Part shown: piece after piece, positions 1-11,006 of the stretch
Layout of the letters: each line of letters opens with the position of its first letter
How positions within the stretch are numbered: position 1 is the stretch's first letter
Assembly (NCBI GenBank): GCA_001051155.2
Contig: JYIP02000003.1
Location: forward strand, 2,356,001-2,420,000
Length of the DNA stretch: 64,000 bases
DNA from: Chrysoporthe austroafricana
Taxonomy: Eukaryota; Ascomycota; Sordariomycetes; Diaporthales; Cryphonectriaceae
Direction of reading: 5' to 3'
Translations under genes and position numbers: made by a program
Notes under the pieces: model-generated
What the model saw: the letters and a program-made list of their open reading frames with translations, nothing else
What the model was told of the DNA's origin: nothing
The model's database searches: none

Positions 1-784
1 CCGCTTCGGCGAGGCCATCGGCGAGCTCATCGGCGCGGGCGGGACGGTCGACTCGGAGAAGTTCGTCAGCGAGGGCGTGTCGGGGGGCCCCGAGGCGGAC
101 GAACTGGTGGCGCGGGCCGAGAAGCTCATAGAGCAGGCCGGCGAGGAGTACAAGGCCGTCTTCCTGGCCGAGTACAAGCGCCTCATGACCGCGCGGCTCG
201 GCCTGCGCACGTTCCGGGAGCAGGACTTCAGCGAGCTCTTCAGCGAGCTGCTCGACACCCTGGAGGCGCTGGAGCTGGACTTCAACCACTTCTTCCGCCG
301 GCTCAGCGCCGTCCGGACCGCTGACCTGGCCACGGACGCCGCGAGGGTGGCGGTGGCGGCCGTCTTCTTCCACAAGGAGGGCATCAGCGCCGCCGGTGTG
401 TCGGAAGACGAGGCCCGGCGGAGGGTCGCCCGGTGGCTGGGGAGGTGGCGGGCGCGGGTTGCCGAGGACTGGGGCGCGGACGGCGGCGGCGGCGTCATCG
501 ACCCTGCGCAGGAGGAGGCGCGGATGGTCGCGATGAAGCGGGTCAACCCCAGCTTCGTCCCGCGCAGCTTCGTCCTCGACGAGGTCATCAGGAGGGTAGA
601 GAAGGAGGGGGAGAGGGATGTGCTCCGCCGCGTCCTGCACATGGCGCTGCACCCGTTCGAGGACGGGTGGGACGGGCGAGAGTTCGAGGGGTCGGTGTAC
701 AAGGGAGACAAGGAGGAGGAGGCCCGCTGGACCGGCGACGTGCCCAAGTTCGAGAGGGCTATGCAGTGCAGCTGCAGTTCATGA
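1..784 (+). CDS. FMP40: Protein adenylyltransferase SelO/FMP40, C-terminal part (5' truncated)
   Basis: Open reading frame running in from the left edge (frame begins at base 2) and ending in TGA at 782-784; 260 residues are visible. SelO pseudokinases transfer AMP to mitochondrial proteins in redox stress responses. The visible part matches the C-terminal region of the family: a helical stretch, then an NPSFVPRSFVLDEVI segment near codons 181-195, a short Pro-Phe-Glu-Asp-Gly-Trp motif, and the terminal ERAMQCSCSS. The antepenultimate residue is Cys, where vertebrate SELENOO carries selenocysteine. The ATP-binding core and the mitochondrial presequence lie outside the window. Codons 26 and 55 are GTG/ATG positions and should not be taken as starts. 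No intron is needed in the visible part. Confidence 0.85.
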   Translation, partial: RFGEAIGELIGAGGTVDSEKFVSEGVSGGPEADELVARAEKLIEQAGEEYKAVFLAEYKRLMTARLGLRTFREQDFSELFSELLDTLEALELDFNHFFRRLSAVRTADLATDAARVAVAAVFFHKEGISAAGVSEDEARRRVARWLGRWRARVAEDWGADGGGGVIDPAQEEARMVAMKRVNPSFVPRSFVLDEVIRRVEKEGERDVLRRVLHMALHPFEDGWDGREFEGSVYKGDKEEEARWTGDVPKFERAMQCSCSS

Positions 785-1078
785 GGACACATTAAACGTG
801 GACCGGATTGGGGTGGTGGTAATCTGCACATCACGGGATACCAGCCACATCGGCAGAGCGTGATATATCTAGAGATTCCCCATCAACATCCCTTTTTCTA
901 ACATTTGTGTACTGTACTTTTAGGTGTCTATTCTGTCTTCGTATCCTGCAGTGCTCCGTTTCCTGCAACTTTTGCACCACTTTCCAAGACCCTTCTAATC
1001 TTCTCTAGCATGTGTCCTCCCCAGAGAAAAGCTCGATTGTGCTCACGCTTGCACGTGCAACCAAACCTCAGCACCTCC

Positions 1079-4000
1079 TCACGGCTGGGCCTCGAACTCG
1101 TCGCCCTGTTCGTAGTCATCAGCAATCTGCTCGCTCTTGACCCTCTCCAGCTGCTCCGTGATGTAGTTGCGCATGTGCTCGTCGGCCTCGGCCTTCTTGC
1201 GCATCTCCTCTGGGTTCTGGTTGAGGTCGACGCTGCCGGCCCCCGTGCTATGGTACCCGTTGTCTTCGTAACCGTTGGCCTCGCTGTCGTCGAAGTCACT
1301 GCGCAAGGCGATCGACCGTGCTGTGGAGGACCGCCGGAACCGAGGCATGGACGGCGACCTGGGCATGACCTGTCGGGTGAGAACGTCATCGAAGTAGTGC
1401 GCCATGCCGATGGATGGCGTTCGAGGGGTCTGCGGGAGTCGGCAGTTGACACTATCGATTTGTTAGTGATATGCAGCATCAGGATCATGCTTAGTGTTGC
1501 TTACCCTGTGTCGTGGATCAGTCTCGCAATAAGACCTGTCCAGCCACACTGGTGTGTCGCTCCCAGCCCACGGCCGGTGTCGCCGTCGAAGAATTCATAG
1601 AACCACAGGTTGTCCTTCCAGTGCGGGTCAAAGTCGAGCGTGTCGTTGCCGCCATTGATGCTTCGTCGGCCGTGGTCGCCTCGGGCAAAAAGATGCTGGA
1701 GGCGGTGCTGGAGTTCCTCGGCGACGTGGCCCAGGTGCATGTAGTCGCCCGACCCAACAGGACACTCGACCTGTAGGTTCTGCCCAAAGAAGAGGTAGTA
1801 TCGCTGCAGCGACTCGATGAGGAGGAAGTTGACGCAGATCCAGATCGGACCTCGCCAGTTGCTGTTGCCTCCGAAGAGCCCGCTGTCCGAATCTCCCGGA
1901 ACGTAGCCCACCTTGAACTCCTGCCCGTGTACCTCCATCGAGAACGGATGTTCTTTGTGATACTTTGACAGAGACCGAATGCCGTAGGGACTCAGGAACT
2001 CGTCCTCATCCAGCATCCGCTTCAGCAGCTTCTCTAGGCGGTCCTTGCTGACAATGGACAAGAGTATACGGTTGCCCTTGCCACGCTTACGGATGCAGTG
2101 CATGTTGCGTTCCGTCACGTCGGCCTTGTGCTTCATGAACCATTCAAGCCTCCTCTTGAACGAGGGCAGCTTGTTGATCAACTCGGGCTCCAGCGTCAGG
2201 GTCGCGTACATGGGGATCAGGCCGACCAGCGACCGGACAGGCAACTGCTGGATCCAAGGACCGCCCCACGAGATCGCGTCGTAGTAGAAGCCGTCCTCCT
2301 CATTCCACAGCGACTTTTCATCCTTCTGGCCCGTGCGGAACGTCATGGCGTCGCTGATGAGAATGAAGTGCTCGAAGAACTTCGAAGCAATGTCCTCGTA
2401 GATACGGCGGTGCTTGGCGAGCTCAAGGCTGATGTTGAGCATGCAGAGACAGTAGAAGGCCATCCAGCCCGTGCTGTCAGCTTGCTCGAGGGTGCCACCT
2501 GTGGGCAATGGCTCGGATCGGTTGAACAATCCGATGTTGTCCAGGCCTAGGAAGCCTCCCTCGAACACATTCTTGCCGTCGACATCCTTGCGATTCACCC
2601 ACCAAGTGAAATTGAGCAGCAGCTTCTGAAAGACGCGCTCGAGGAAATCCAGATCCTGGCGCCCGTACATCTTGCGCTCGATCTTGAACGTCCGGAAGGT
2701 CGCCCATGCGTGGACCGGAGGGTTGACGTCTCCAAAGTTCCACTCGTAACTGGTTCTAGTGTCAGCAATCATTGCCCATGGTCCTGGGGAAGTATTCATG
2801 GAAGACTCACGCAGGCAGCTGCCCGTTCGGATGACAGTACCACTCTCGCGTGAACAAGTCGAGCTGCTTCTTGGCGAAGTCCGGGTCGATCATGGCCAAG
2901 GTGATGCAGTGGAATGCGCTATCCCATGCAGCAAAGAAAGGATACTCCCATGAGTCTGGCATCGATAGGATATCGTCGCTGTGCATGTGCTTCCACTGCT
3001 GGTTGCGGATTTCCTTCCTGCTGGCGGGCGGTGGCGGCTGGGTCGGGTCGCCATTGGCCCAATGGTCCCAGATGAACAGATAGTGCTGTTTGCACCACAT
3101 CATGCCCGAAAAGGCTTGTCGCTGGATGTTGCGCAGGTCATCGGACATGGGTAGGGGGCTGATCCTGTAGTAGAAGTCGTCGGCGTCCTCCCTTCGCCGC
3201 TCGATTATGTCGTCGAACTCTTCTTCATCGAGGTACGTCTCGGTCTTTCTGGTAAAGCGGAAACGGACGACTGGGAACATCAGCGGGGGGACAAGAGGTC
3301 AAGACTTGACACGATTACATACCAGCACACTCCCCCGGAGGCACACCCCCGTCCTCGTTGAACGGGAACCAAGCAGCACACTTTGTTCCGGTCTGCGCAG
3401 GGTTCACGGCGCCCTTCTCCCCATCCACAATGTATCGGTGGAAAGCATCCTTGACGTAAGGCTGCGGGTTCTCACCATCATAGAGTTTTTCGAAGTTGGT
3501 GTCGTTTTCGGTGAAGATCATCTGGGGGTCAACATCGTCTCCGCTTGGGCCGACTCCGGGAGATGGGGACAGGAGGAAGTAGCGCTCGCCCAGCGAGTGG
3601 TGGCTCGACTTAGCCATGTTCTCGGCGAACATGCCGATGGATGGCTTGTTCTCCTCGGGCTCGCGGCCCCAGGACCAAGTGTTCCGGAACCACATATGGG
3701 GAATGATATGGATCGGCTTGGTCTGCGGTCCCCGGTTCCACGCGGTCACACGGAAGAGCAGCTCATCTGGGTCGTCATCTTCCTTGGCCGTCTCGATTAC
3801 GATATCCCAGTACTTGTCATCTTCGAAGCAGCCCGTGTCCAGGATCTGGAACTCCTTGTCCTGCTTGCCGCGCCTCGCATTTTCCTGACGGAGTTCTTCG
3901 TAAGGGAATTCGGACTGGGGGTACTTGTACAAGAATTTCATGTACGAGTGCTATAGCCAGAGTCAGCTCTGGCATGGTCACACACCTATCGCCGGGCGCG

Positions 4001-4757
4001 AGACGACCTACAGTCTACAGCACAATCGTAACGTCAGCAGGAGGAATCTCGAAAGAATCGGGAGCGGGGAGACTGACTGGAGTATTGTCGAGGTGGAAAT
4101 GGGCCTCTTTGATGCTCTCGCCATGGTTACCTTGCGGATTGGACAGGCCGAAGAGCCTCTCCTTGAGGAAGGGACTGTCTGGCGTCAGCCTCGAGGTCCA
4201 CCAGCCCAGCCCGGGCGGATATGCACGCACTCTTGACCGTTCCAGAACGCAAAGGCAATATTCTGGAGGCCGTGTGTGTCACAGACACCAGCAATACCAT
4301 CCTCACCCCATCGGTAGGCTCGAGATCGCGCGTGATCGTGAGGAAAGTCTGGTGGAGGCGGAGGAATACGTCAGTTGTGCTGTCCAGGCCCAGTTCGACT
4401 CAGGATCCGGGGACCCCAGGTTTTCGAGCTCGCGGAGGTGGAGGTGGAGCTTCCGGAGAGGCAGGCCACGATCTCGGGGGCGGACGACACTCACGGCTCC
4501 ATGCATCACCGTCGGGGCTGTAGTCTTCTCGCACTGCGGTGGCACAATGTCAGCCCGGGCACTCTCTCGCAGCCACCGACCGGCCCAGCAGGCACAGGGA
4601 GGGACAGCCACGGAGGGCGGGCGTGGGACGAACCTGTGGCCCATTGTCGCTCGGCGAGATAAGAACCCCACTTCTTCCAGTACTTGGTGCGGTGGCGGTC
4701 TTCCTTGAGCCGCTTCTCCTCCGCGGTCAGGAACTCATGGTTATCGAAGACGACCAT
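1079..4757 (-). CDS. Glycoside hydrolase family 63 protein (cytosolic glucosidase type)
   Basis: About eight exons on the minus strand; ATG at 4757-4755, stop at 1079-1081, roughly 1,000 aa. It resembles the GH63 branch shared by bacteria and fungi that is annotated as glucosidase. No signal peptide is visible, so it is not the ER processing glucosidase I. In order: [15 protein letters not shown], then [12 protein letters not shown], then [17 protein letters not shown], then [48 protein letters not shown], and [16 protein letters not shown] with the (alpha/alpha)6 barrel behind it. The junctions 1452-1504, 2750-2810 and 3271-about 3321 are clear GT-AG introns. The last exon (1079-1451) adds an acidic, charged tail beyond the catalytic domain. 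Between 4,000 and 4,700 the exons are short and their limits are less sure. Substrate is not predictable from sequence alone. Confidence 0.85.
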
Positions 4758-6154
4758 GGCTGCGGTGGGGGGTCCGAAACCGTCAAGGCTGCGCCCGGGG
4801 CAGACAACAGCGCGCCGTCGGCTAGAAAGAGGTCAATTGGGCGAGATGAGCCAGCAAACAGGGCGGGCCAGGGAGCTGGATGATCAATTTGCTGCGACCA
4901 GTCCGAGGCTATCAGACCACGGCGTCAAGAGCGGTGACAGAGTGTCCCCAGGTCGAGGGCGTTGGGGGCGGGCAGAGCTTAGAGGGGACTATCGAGCTTC
5001 CGAGAAGAGGCACAAGAGGAGGAAGATCACGACGGAGGAAGAGCTTGTCTCGAAGGTTATAGAGAGAAAGAAGAGAAGAGAGAGAGAGCACGACTAGCGG
5101 TGCAGGTAAAATGACATCGCGCAGTCAGGATGTTCTGGGCGAGAGAAAAGCAAGGTCGCGGGAGACTACTATAGCACAGGCCGCCGCGGTGGGCTGGAGC
5201 TCTCTACCCGTGAGATGGCGCAGGCAGCTCCTGCAGGAGCCGTGCTATAAATTCGGCAACACAGCGAGCTAGCTGGCTGGCCTGGCCTGGCCGCCCGAGC
5301 AGGTCATCATGCAGGTCCTCTCGTCGCTAGGGTCGCCAGCGACTTGGCTGGCTGCCGGCTGCTGCTGGCTGACGCGCCAGCTCTCTCCTGTGGGACTCGC
5401 GGGATCGAGCAGTGAGAAAGTAAAAAAACTCTGGTTGCGCCCATCCGGATACGACGACGCCTCCTCGAGGACCCGACCACGACGGCCTCGAGCCCTCCGC
5501 CTCGCCTCTTCCCCTAGGCTCACGATCTTGCGAGAAAACCTCTCAGCATCGTGAAGCGCGAGGAGGCCTATGCTCCCCCCCAGATGATGTCATTCAGCGG
5601 TGCTCCGAAGCTACCACGGGCGTGCACGGGGGAGACCCATGCCGGCGCGGGCATTTTGAGCCGTTCCGCGCAGTGTCTCATATCAGCAGATGCCCCACCA
5701 CCCCCCAAGCTGGCAGCAGGGCCGAAAGGTCCTGTCATTACAGGGCATTCTTGCTGACCCGGCGCGCCAGCCCAGGACGTCCCCACAGGCAGATAAAGTC
5801 TGTGGCCGTGGAAACTATCGTGGGGTCATCGTGGGGTCGTGGCACGGGCACTGTCCTGCCGGCTACTCAGGTTGCGTCAATTCTCTTGTGCGTGAGCGGC
5901 CGGCCGCGAGGCGCGCCCTGGTATCGGGTTGATGTCCCTCCTCGCGGATGATTGGGCTTCAGGCTGACGCGTTTGCAGGTCGCTGTCGTACGGAATGCGG
6001 GGCTCTCGCCCTTCTTGAAACGCGCTCGCTCTGTAGTATTCTATTCGTACATAATTGACAACAACATGACACTCGTGCTCTACTAGTACCATAGCAGCTG
6101 GCTTTGGCTTGGACCTCACCCTGCCAAGACCTGCCTCTGGTGGCGCGGCGCGCG
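4758..6154. other. Intergenic, 1.4 kb
   Basis: Upstream region of the GH63 gene and downstream region of the PP2C gene. No frame has coding character or recognisable similarity. It contains a purine-rich GA stretch at 5061-5088, about 300 bp upstream of the GH63 start. Confidence 0.6.
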
Positions 6155-8180
6155 TCACAGCCTAGCCCGGGGAGGCGCGGTGGCCTCGTCGTTGACAACA
6201 ATCTCCTGGCTCTCATTCTGGGCTCTCTCGCCGTTGCCGAAGAAAATCACCTGGACCGTCAGATCGTCCCTGTGCAGTGAGTTGTTAGTGCATGCATGAG
6301 AGAGGCCGCTGGAGCAGAGGGGGTCCACCTCACCTGTAGCGTCGCGAATAGGGAGACGGCAGGGTGAGCAGGGCGGACACCATCTCCTCGTTCTTCCCGC
6401 CCAGCGCGTTTCGGATCAGGTGCGTAGCGACGTTGCTATCCTTGACGACAAACCTGTCGTCGTCCTTGGAGATGCCCCACTGCCGCACGCGTATCGGCGT
6501 CTTCTGGCCGTCCCCCGCCGCGCCCTCGGAACCGTGCTCCACCGGGAGGCCGCTCTTCTGGGCCCCAAAGATCCTGGACCACACGGAGTCGAGCTGCGAG
6601 GCCGGGGCCTTCTTGCTCGTCTGGGTCTCGAGCCACTTCCCGACGAGGCCGACGACCTCCTCGTTGGTCAGCATCTCCCACAGCCCGTCCGTGGCCAGGA
6701 CCAGGAAGTCGCCCTTCTCGGGGTGGACCTTGGTAGTCGTGACGACCGGCTCGGCCGTGACATACGGGGGGGTCTTGAGGAGGGGCGACTGCGCCCGCCC
6801 GAAGAAGGACTCCCGCAGGCGGCTGGCGATCTCCTTGCTCCACTTGTAGCTCGCGTCGCCGAAGGCGCGCGTGGGCTCCAGGCCGCCCAGCACCCTGCCG
6901 TTCCGGATGACATGCTCCTCGCCGGGGTGCAGCTTGCGCATGCGGCTGGCCTCGTCCGGGTTGCCGCCGGTCTGGTCGACGGACAGCGGGGTGGCGGTCC
7001 ACTTGCCGCTGTCGGAGCGGCGCCCCAAGACGGCGCGGGAGTCGCCGGTGCAGGCGACCCGCAGCAGGCCGGAGCTGCTGTCGTAGAAGGACAGCAGGGC
7101 GCAGGAGCCCGACAGGGCCGGGGCCAGCAGCTCGGCAGCGACGGACCGGGAGTTCGACTTCAGGACCTCCTGTACGCTCTGGTGGACGATCTCGTCGTCC
7201 AGGCGGGTGAAGCCCCGGCGGATGGCGGCGTCGACGGCCTCGGAGGCGGGCGCGTTCCCGCCGGCCTTGTAGGTCTCGTTGAGCTCGCGTGCCACGTAGC
7301 TGATAAGGGTCTGGCGCAGCTTCGCCGACGTCGTCCAGCCCCTGTAGGTGTGTAGTGGTCAGCAAAGGGAGGGGTTGCCTGTAGCAGGGGGCGAGCGCGT
7401 GCTGTGAACCTACGAGTGGCCGTCAAAGACACCCCAGAACATCCAGTCGCTGCCGGACTCGGCACTCGGCCGCGCCGGGACCTCGACTATCTTCTCGGCG
7501 TGGTCGTCCTCGATGGGGTTGTTGCTGGGCAGCTGGACCAGGTCGTACCGCAGGACGCCGCGGCCCCTGTTGACGAGGTACGACTCCTCCATCTTCCTCA
7601 GCTTCTGGGTGGACTGGGCGGGGGTGAGCATCTCGACGACGGTGCGGCCCTCGTCGTCGGTGGTCTTGGTGATGGGCCCCTCGCCGACGAAGGTGCCGGT
7701 CTGCAGCTCGTCGGCGCCTATGACGAGGATGGAGCGGGTGGGCACGGCATCGCCGGGGCTGGCGGCGGAGGAGAAGTCGCGGGCGACGGCCTGGGAGGCG
7801 TCGGTCGGGCTGCCGGTGTAGGCGTACCAGGCGCCGTAGCCCACGAGGCCGGAGACCAGGGCGACGGTAGCGCGTCGTACGTTCATGAGGGACTGCGGCG
7901 GGGCCCTCAGGACATGGTCGGGGCGCGAGCGGGCGGGGGCGCGAGCGGAGGCCGAGAGGGAGAGGCGGAGGAGGGCCTGGGGGTACTGCTGGTGGTGGTG
8001 GTGGCTGCAGGTGACGTGAGGCTGGTCCTGGAGGAGGAGGAGGAGGGAGCCGTGGGGGTGCGAGTGCGAGGGCGAGAAGGGGCCCCTGCGGCTACCGAGC
8101 GCGCGGAGGTGGGAGAGGCCGCGGCGGCTCTGGACGGTGCCCTGGCATGCCCGGAAGGCCCTCACCGCAACACGACGCAT
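6155..8180 (-). CDS. Mitochondrial PP2C-family phosphatase (Ptc5 / pyruvate dehydrogenase phosphatase type)
   Basis: Three exons: 8180-7414, 7341-6334 and 6269-6155, with GT-AG introns in consistent phase, giving 629 aa. The N-terminus is Arg-rich (MRRVAVRAFRACQ) and looks like a mitochondrial presequence. Around residues 100-120 follows a hydrophobic stretch (RRATVALVSGLVGYGAWYAY) that could be a membrane or sorting segment. PP2C motifs appear in order: FWGVFDGHSGW (metal site, across the first intron), SGSCALL, CTGDSRAVLG, RAFGD, ATDGLWEML and, in the last exon, RDDLTVQVIFFG. These fit the fungal Ptc5/PDP group, which dephosphorylates the E1 alpha subunit of pyruvate dehydrogenase. Which paralogue (Ptc5 or Ptc6) it is cannot be settled by eye. 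All metal-binding aspartates of the family appear to be present. Confidence 0.88.
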
Positions 8181-9261
8181 CGGGACTGCTGTGGAGGACC
8201 CGCGAGGCGATCGTCACCAGGCCGCGCCGACTTGTGCTGAGGGTGGGAGCTGGCGTGCGAGGTGCGCGGGACGAGCAGCAGCAGCAGTAGTTACTGCTCC
8301 TGATCAGCACGTCTGGGCGGGCGGGCGACCGCTGGAGCAGCTGGACCAGCCTGTAACCGCTTAGTGCTGGGCGGGGGGGCCCAGGGGCCCAGGGGCCACC
8401 AGACCCGTTACGGCGGTCCAGGCGCCGACCCTGCTCCGGCTCACATGAGCGTCAGCATGACCGTGGCCCGTGCCCCCGCCCGCATTCCTATCTGTACTAT
8501 ATATATGTATACCAAGGAATATATATATATATATACCAAGGTATGTATATACTACAGCACTATGTAGTGGCCCCCCTCCCCCGAGGCTCCCAAGCTCGAG
8601 CCTTGGGACGACAGACTGTCCAGACCCAGGCAAGACCTCGTATCCAGCTGAGATGTGCAGCTAGCTTATCGGCGAAGTACAAGTGTGTGGGTGCGCCCTG
8701 TGAATCCACTCTCACGGCGCCGGCTGCAGTGAGCAGATATATACATAGTAAACTCCTTCGGAACGCACAGATACCTGTCTGCACCTGAGGGGCCCCCCCA
8801 ATACGGAGTACACCATAGTACATAGTAGAATGCATGCTTCTGCCGGGCCTCGCTCCGTTGCGGTCCGAGCTAGCTCCGCCTCCGTCCCGGGCCGGAGCCC
8901 ACCCGCCGAGGCTTTCTCCTCTATGACCCTCTGAAGGGCTGGCTGCCCGTGTCATCTGCGTTCGAAGGGCATCGTCACCCCAGCTAGCAGGCGTGAGACC
9001 AGCCAGTGAGACCAGAGACGGCATCCTGAAGGCTACACCTCGTCGGCCAGCGTCACACACCAGCAGGGCGGGCTGCCGAGGCTGCACGGGGCTGCCGCCC
9101 TGCTTGCGAGACAACCCACCCTGGACTCCGGGCTCCTGGTGCAGACCTCCTAACCGTACATCCTCCACACAGGCGCGCCTCAGAACCCAGCCCACGTACA
9201 CCTAACCCCCAGCCTGGAGCCACTGGACAGGTACTGTCAAGACTGCACCCCGCCAGCAGCG
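8181..9261. other. Divergent intergenic region between PP2C and KPWE genes
   Basis: About 1.1 kb shared upstream region of two divergent genes. Contains the AT microsatellite at 8496-8553, listed separately. Open frames here, for example on the minus strand across 8560-9201, show no family signal and are probably a product of high GC. Confidence 0.6.
8496..8553. repeat. AT-dinucleotide microsatellite with duplicated flank
   Basis: A TA-rich run in which the string TATACCAAGG occurs twice (near 8508 and 8532), separated by a pure (AT)n tract. It looks like a slippage-prone microsatellite in which a 24-base segment has been duplicated. Confidence 0.8.
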
Positions 9262-10251
9262 ATGGCCGAGGCGAGCCCCCCGGAAGCCCCGCCCGTCCTG
9301 GAGGGCGAGGCTGCGCTCCGCGCCTTTCACGACTACAGATGGGACCTGGATAAGGATTTCCTCGTAAGTCGAACACCTGGCCCCCAGCCCTCGTCAGATA
9401 CGAGCGTCAGTCGCTGGGGCTCACACCGCACATCCAAAAAATAGGGCGGTCTCGTCCTCGCCCTGGGCGGCTACCACGCCCTCGCGAGGACCGCCTCCCA
9501 GGCCGACATCGTCATGCACTCGCGCGTCTTCTACTTCGCCCGCATCCGGGGCCTGGCCGTCCCGTACGCCGCGTACAGGGCCTGGCTCCGGGACCAGTGC
9601 CTGGGCGGCCAGCACCCTCGCATATGGGAGTGGGACCTCCTCGAGGCGCTGTGCGGGCACCGCGACAGGCTCGCCGCCAGGGCCCCCTCCTCCGCGCCCG
9701 CCCAGGCGGCGGCGGCGCCGGAGGCGGAGGCGGCCGCTGCTGCCGAGAGGGACGGCTGGATGAGGCAGCTCCTCGGGTCCGCGCCGCTCGGCGGGGCTGC
9801 GCACGACGACCCCTCGGCCCCCGACTGGATGAGGGCTGCGCCTAGGGGCGAGCTGTGTGTTGCCCGGCCGGCGGCGGCCGACGACGACGACGACGATGAG
9901 GACGCCGCCCAGGTCCCCTACCCCGAGAGGTTTGCCGCCATCATCAAGGCGGTGCAGTCGGGCGAGCCGGTAGAGGGCATTGTAGAGATCCCCGATATTG
10001 TCGCTAGGAACCCCGTGAGTCTCGCCCCGGCCCATCCAGGACGTCTTTGACCGTTCGGGCGTGATATGGAGGGCTGCTGCTGACTCCGACAGACTACAAC
10101 GCCATTCGGCTCCATGGCGCGGCCTCGGAAGCCTTGGGAGAAAGACCACCCCGTGCCAGACGGCCCATCGGAGGAGGGCGGGCATGGCTTGGAGAGCACC
10201 CTCGACCAGTCATTTCCCGAGCAGGAGGAGACAGCGGCGCAGGCTGCGTGA
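9262..10251 (+). CDS. PEX14-like protein with helix-turn-helix and KPWE domains
   Basis: Exons 9262-9363, 9445-10014 and 10093-10251; 276 aa. The N-terminal FHDYRWDLDKDFLGGLVLALGG segment matches the helix-turn-helix region of the fungal PEX14-like family. The C-terminal part has PYPERFAAIIKAVQSG, then EGIVEIPDIVARNPTTTPFG, then RPRKPWEK, the KPWE signature. Between them lies an Ala/Glu-rich linker and a run of acidic residues (DDDDDDEDAA, about residues 205-214). No membrane segment is evident. The family annotation refers to resemblance to the peroxin PEX14, but a peroxisomal role for this protein is inference. Splice phases are consistent at both introns (9364-9444 and 10015-10092). Confidence 0.82.
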
Positions 10252-11006
10252 GGGTATGGGCGAGCCTGCCACATCACCCTCTGCGCCTTCTTGCATCTGT
10301 TAGCTCTACTTCAGAGCTACGCTTCCAGCTAGCAGCCAGGGAAAGACAATATGAGCATATATAGATACCCGTTGTAGCATGTGAGCGATCTACAACACAC
10401 CCAAGGAGACAGTGCTTGTTAGAAACCATAGGATGTCCGGGTGCGGGATACCGGAGGGGGTAGATTGATGATGACACAGTCGCTTGTCAATGTGCTCCAG
10501 CATCTTCGTTTTCAGCTGCTGCAAATCCTCATGGAAGGACAGAAACGGAGCGCGACGGAGCCCTGGTGGGCATACAGCTCTGCACAACAGATCACAAGCA
10601 CTCCAGCGAGCCCGCCTTCATCTCGACGAATACCCAGGAGCGTGCTGTGTAACCAGATCAATGGCCCGTGAGATTCGCTGCAAGACTGCAGACGAGACGG
10701 GGACATACGGCCCTGTTGCTCAGCTGACTTATCGTTGCAAGGGAGATGCTCTTCCGAATGGATGTCTTTGATCTTCGTAGCGGCCTTTGACTCCTGCATA
10801 TGTACAACAAAACCTGCTAGCATGCCCGCACCCGCAACCGAAAATGAGCCCTAGGAAGCCAAGTGATTTTCTCTTCATTACAGGCCACACCCTATGCACC
10901 ATACGCAACCTGTCCCATGGGCTTATCCTCCTCCATACCCGGGGCCACTGTAAACTGCGTTAGCATTCATCGTGCAGGCCCTGTGTGGCCCAACCGTGCG
11001 AAGGGG
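10252..11006. other. Convergent intergenic region
   Basis: About 750 bp between the 3' ends of the KPWE gene and NUO78. Nothing coding is recognised. It should hold the two 3' UTRs and terminators. Confidence 0.6.

Noticed and set aside
6420..7355. 311-codon plus-strand frame
   Set aside because: Antisense to the PP2C catalytic exon, with repetitive Gly/Ala/Arg composition.
8560..9201. 213-codon minus-strand frame
   Set aside because: No motif, biased composition, sits in a divergent promoter.
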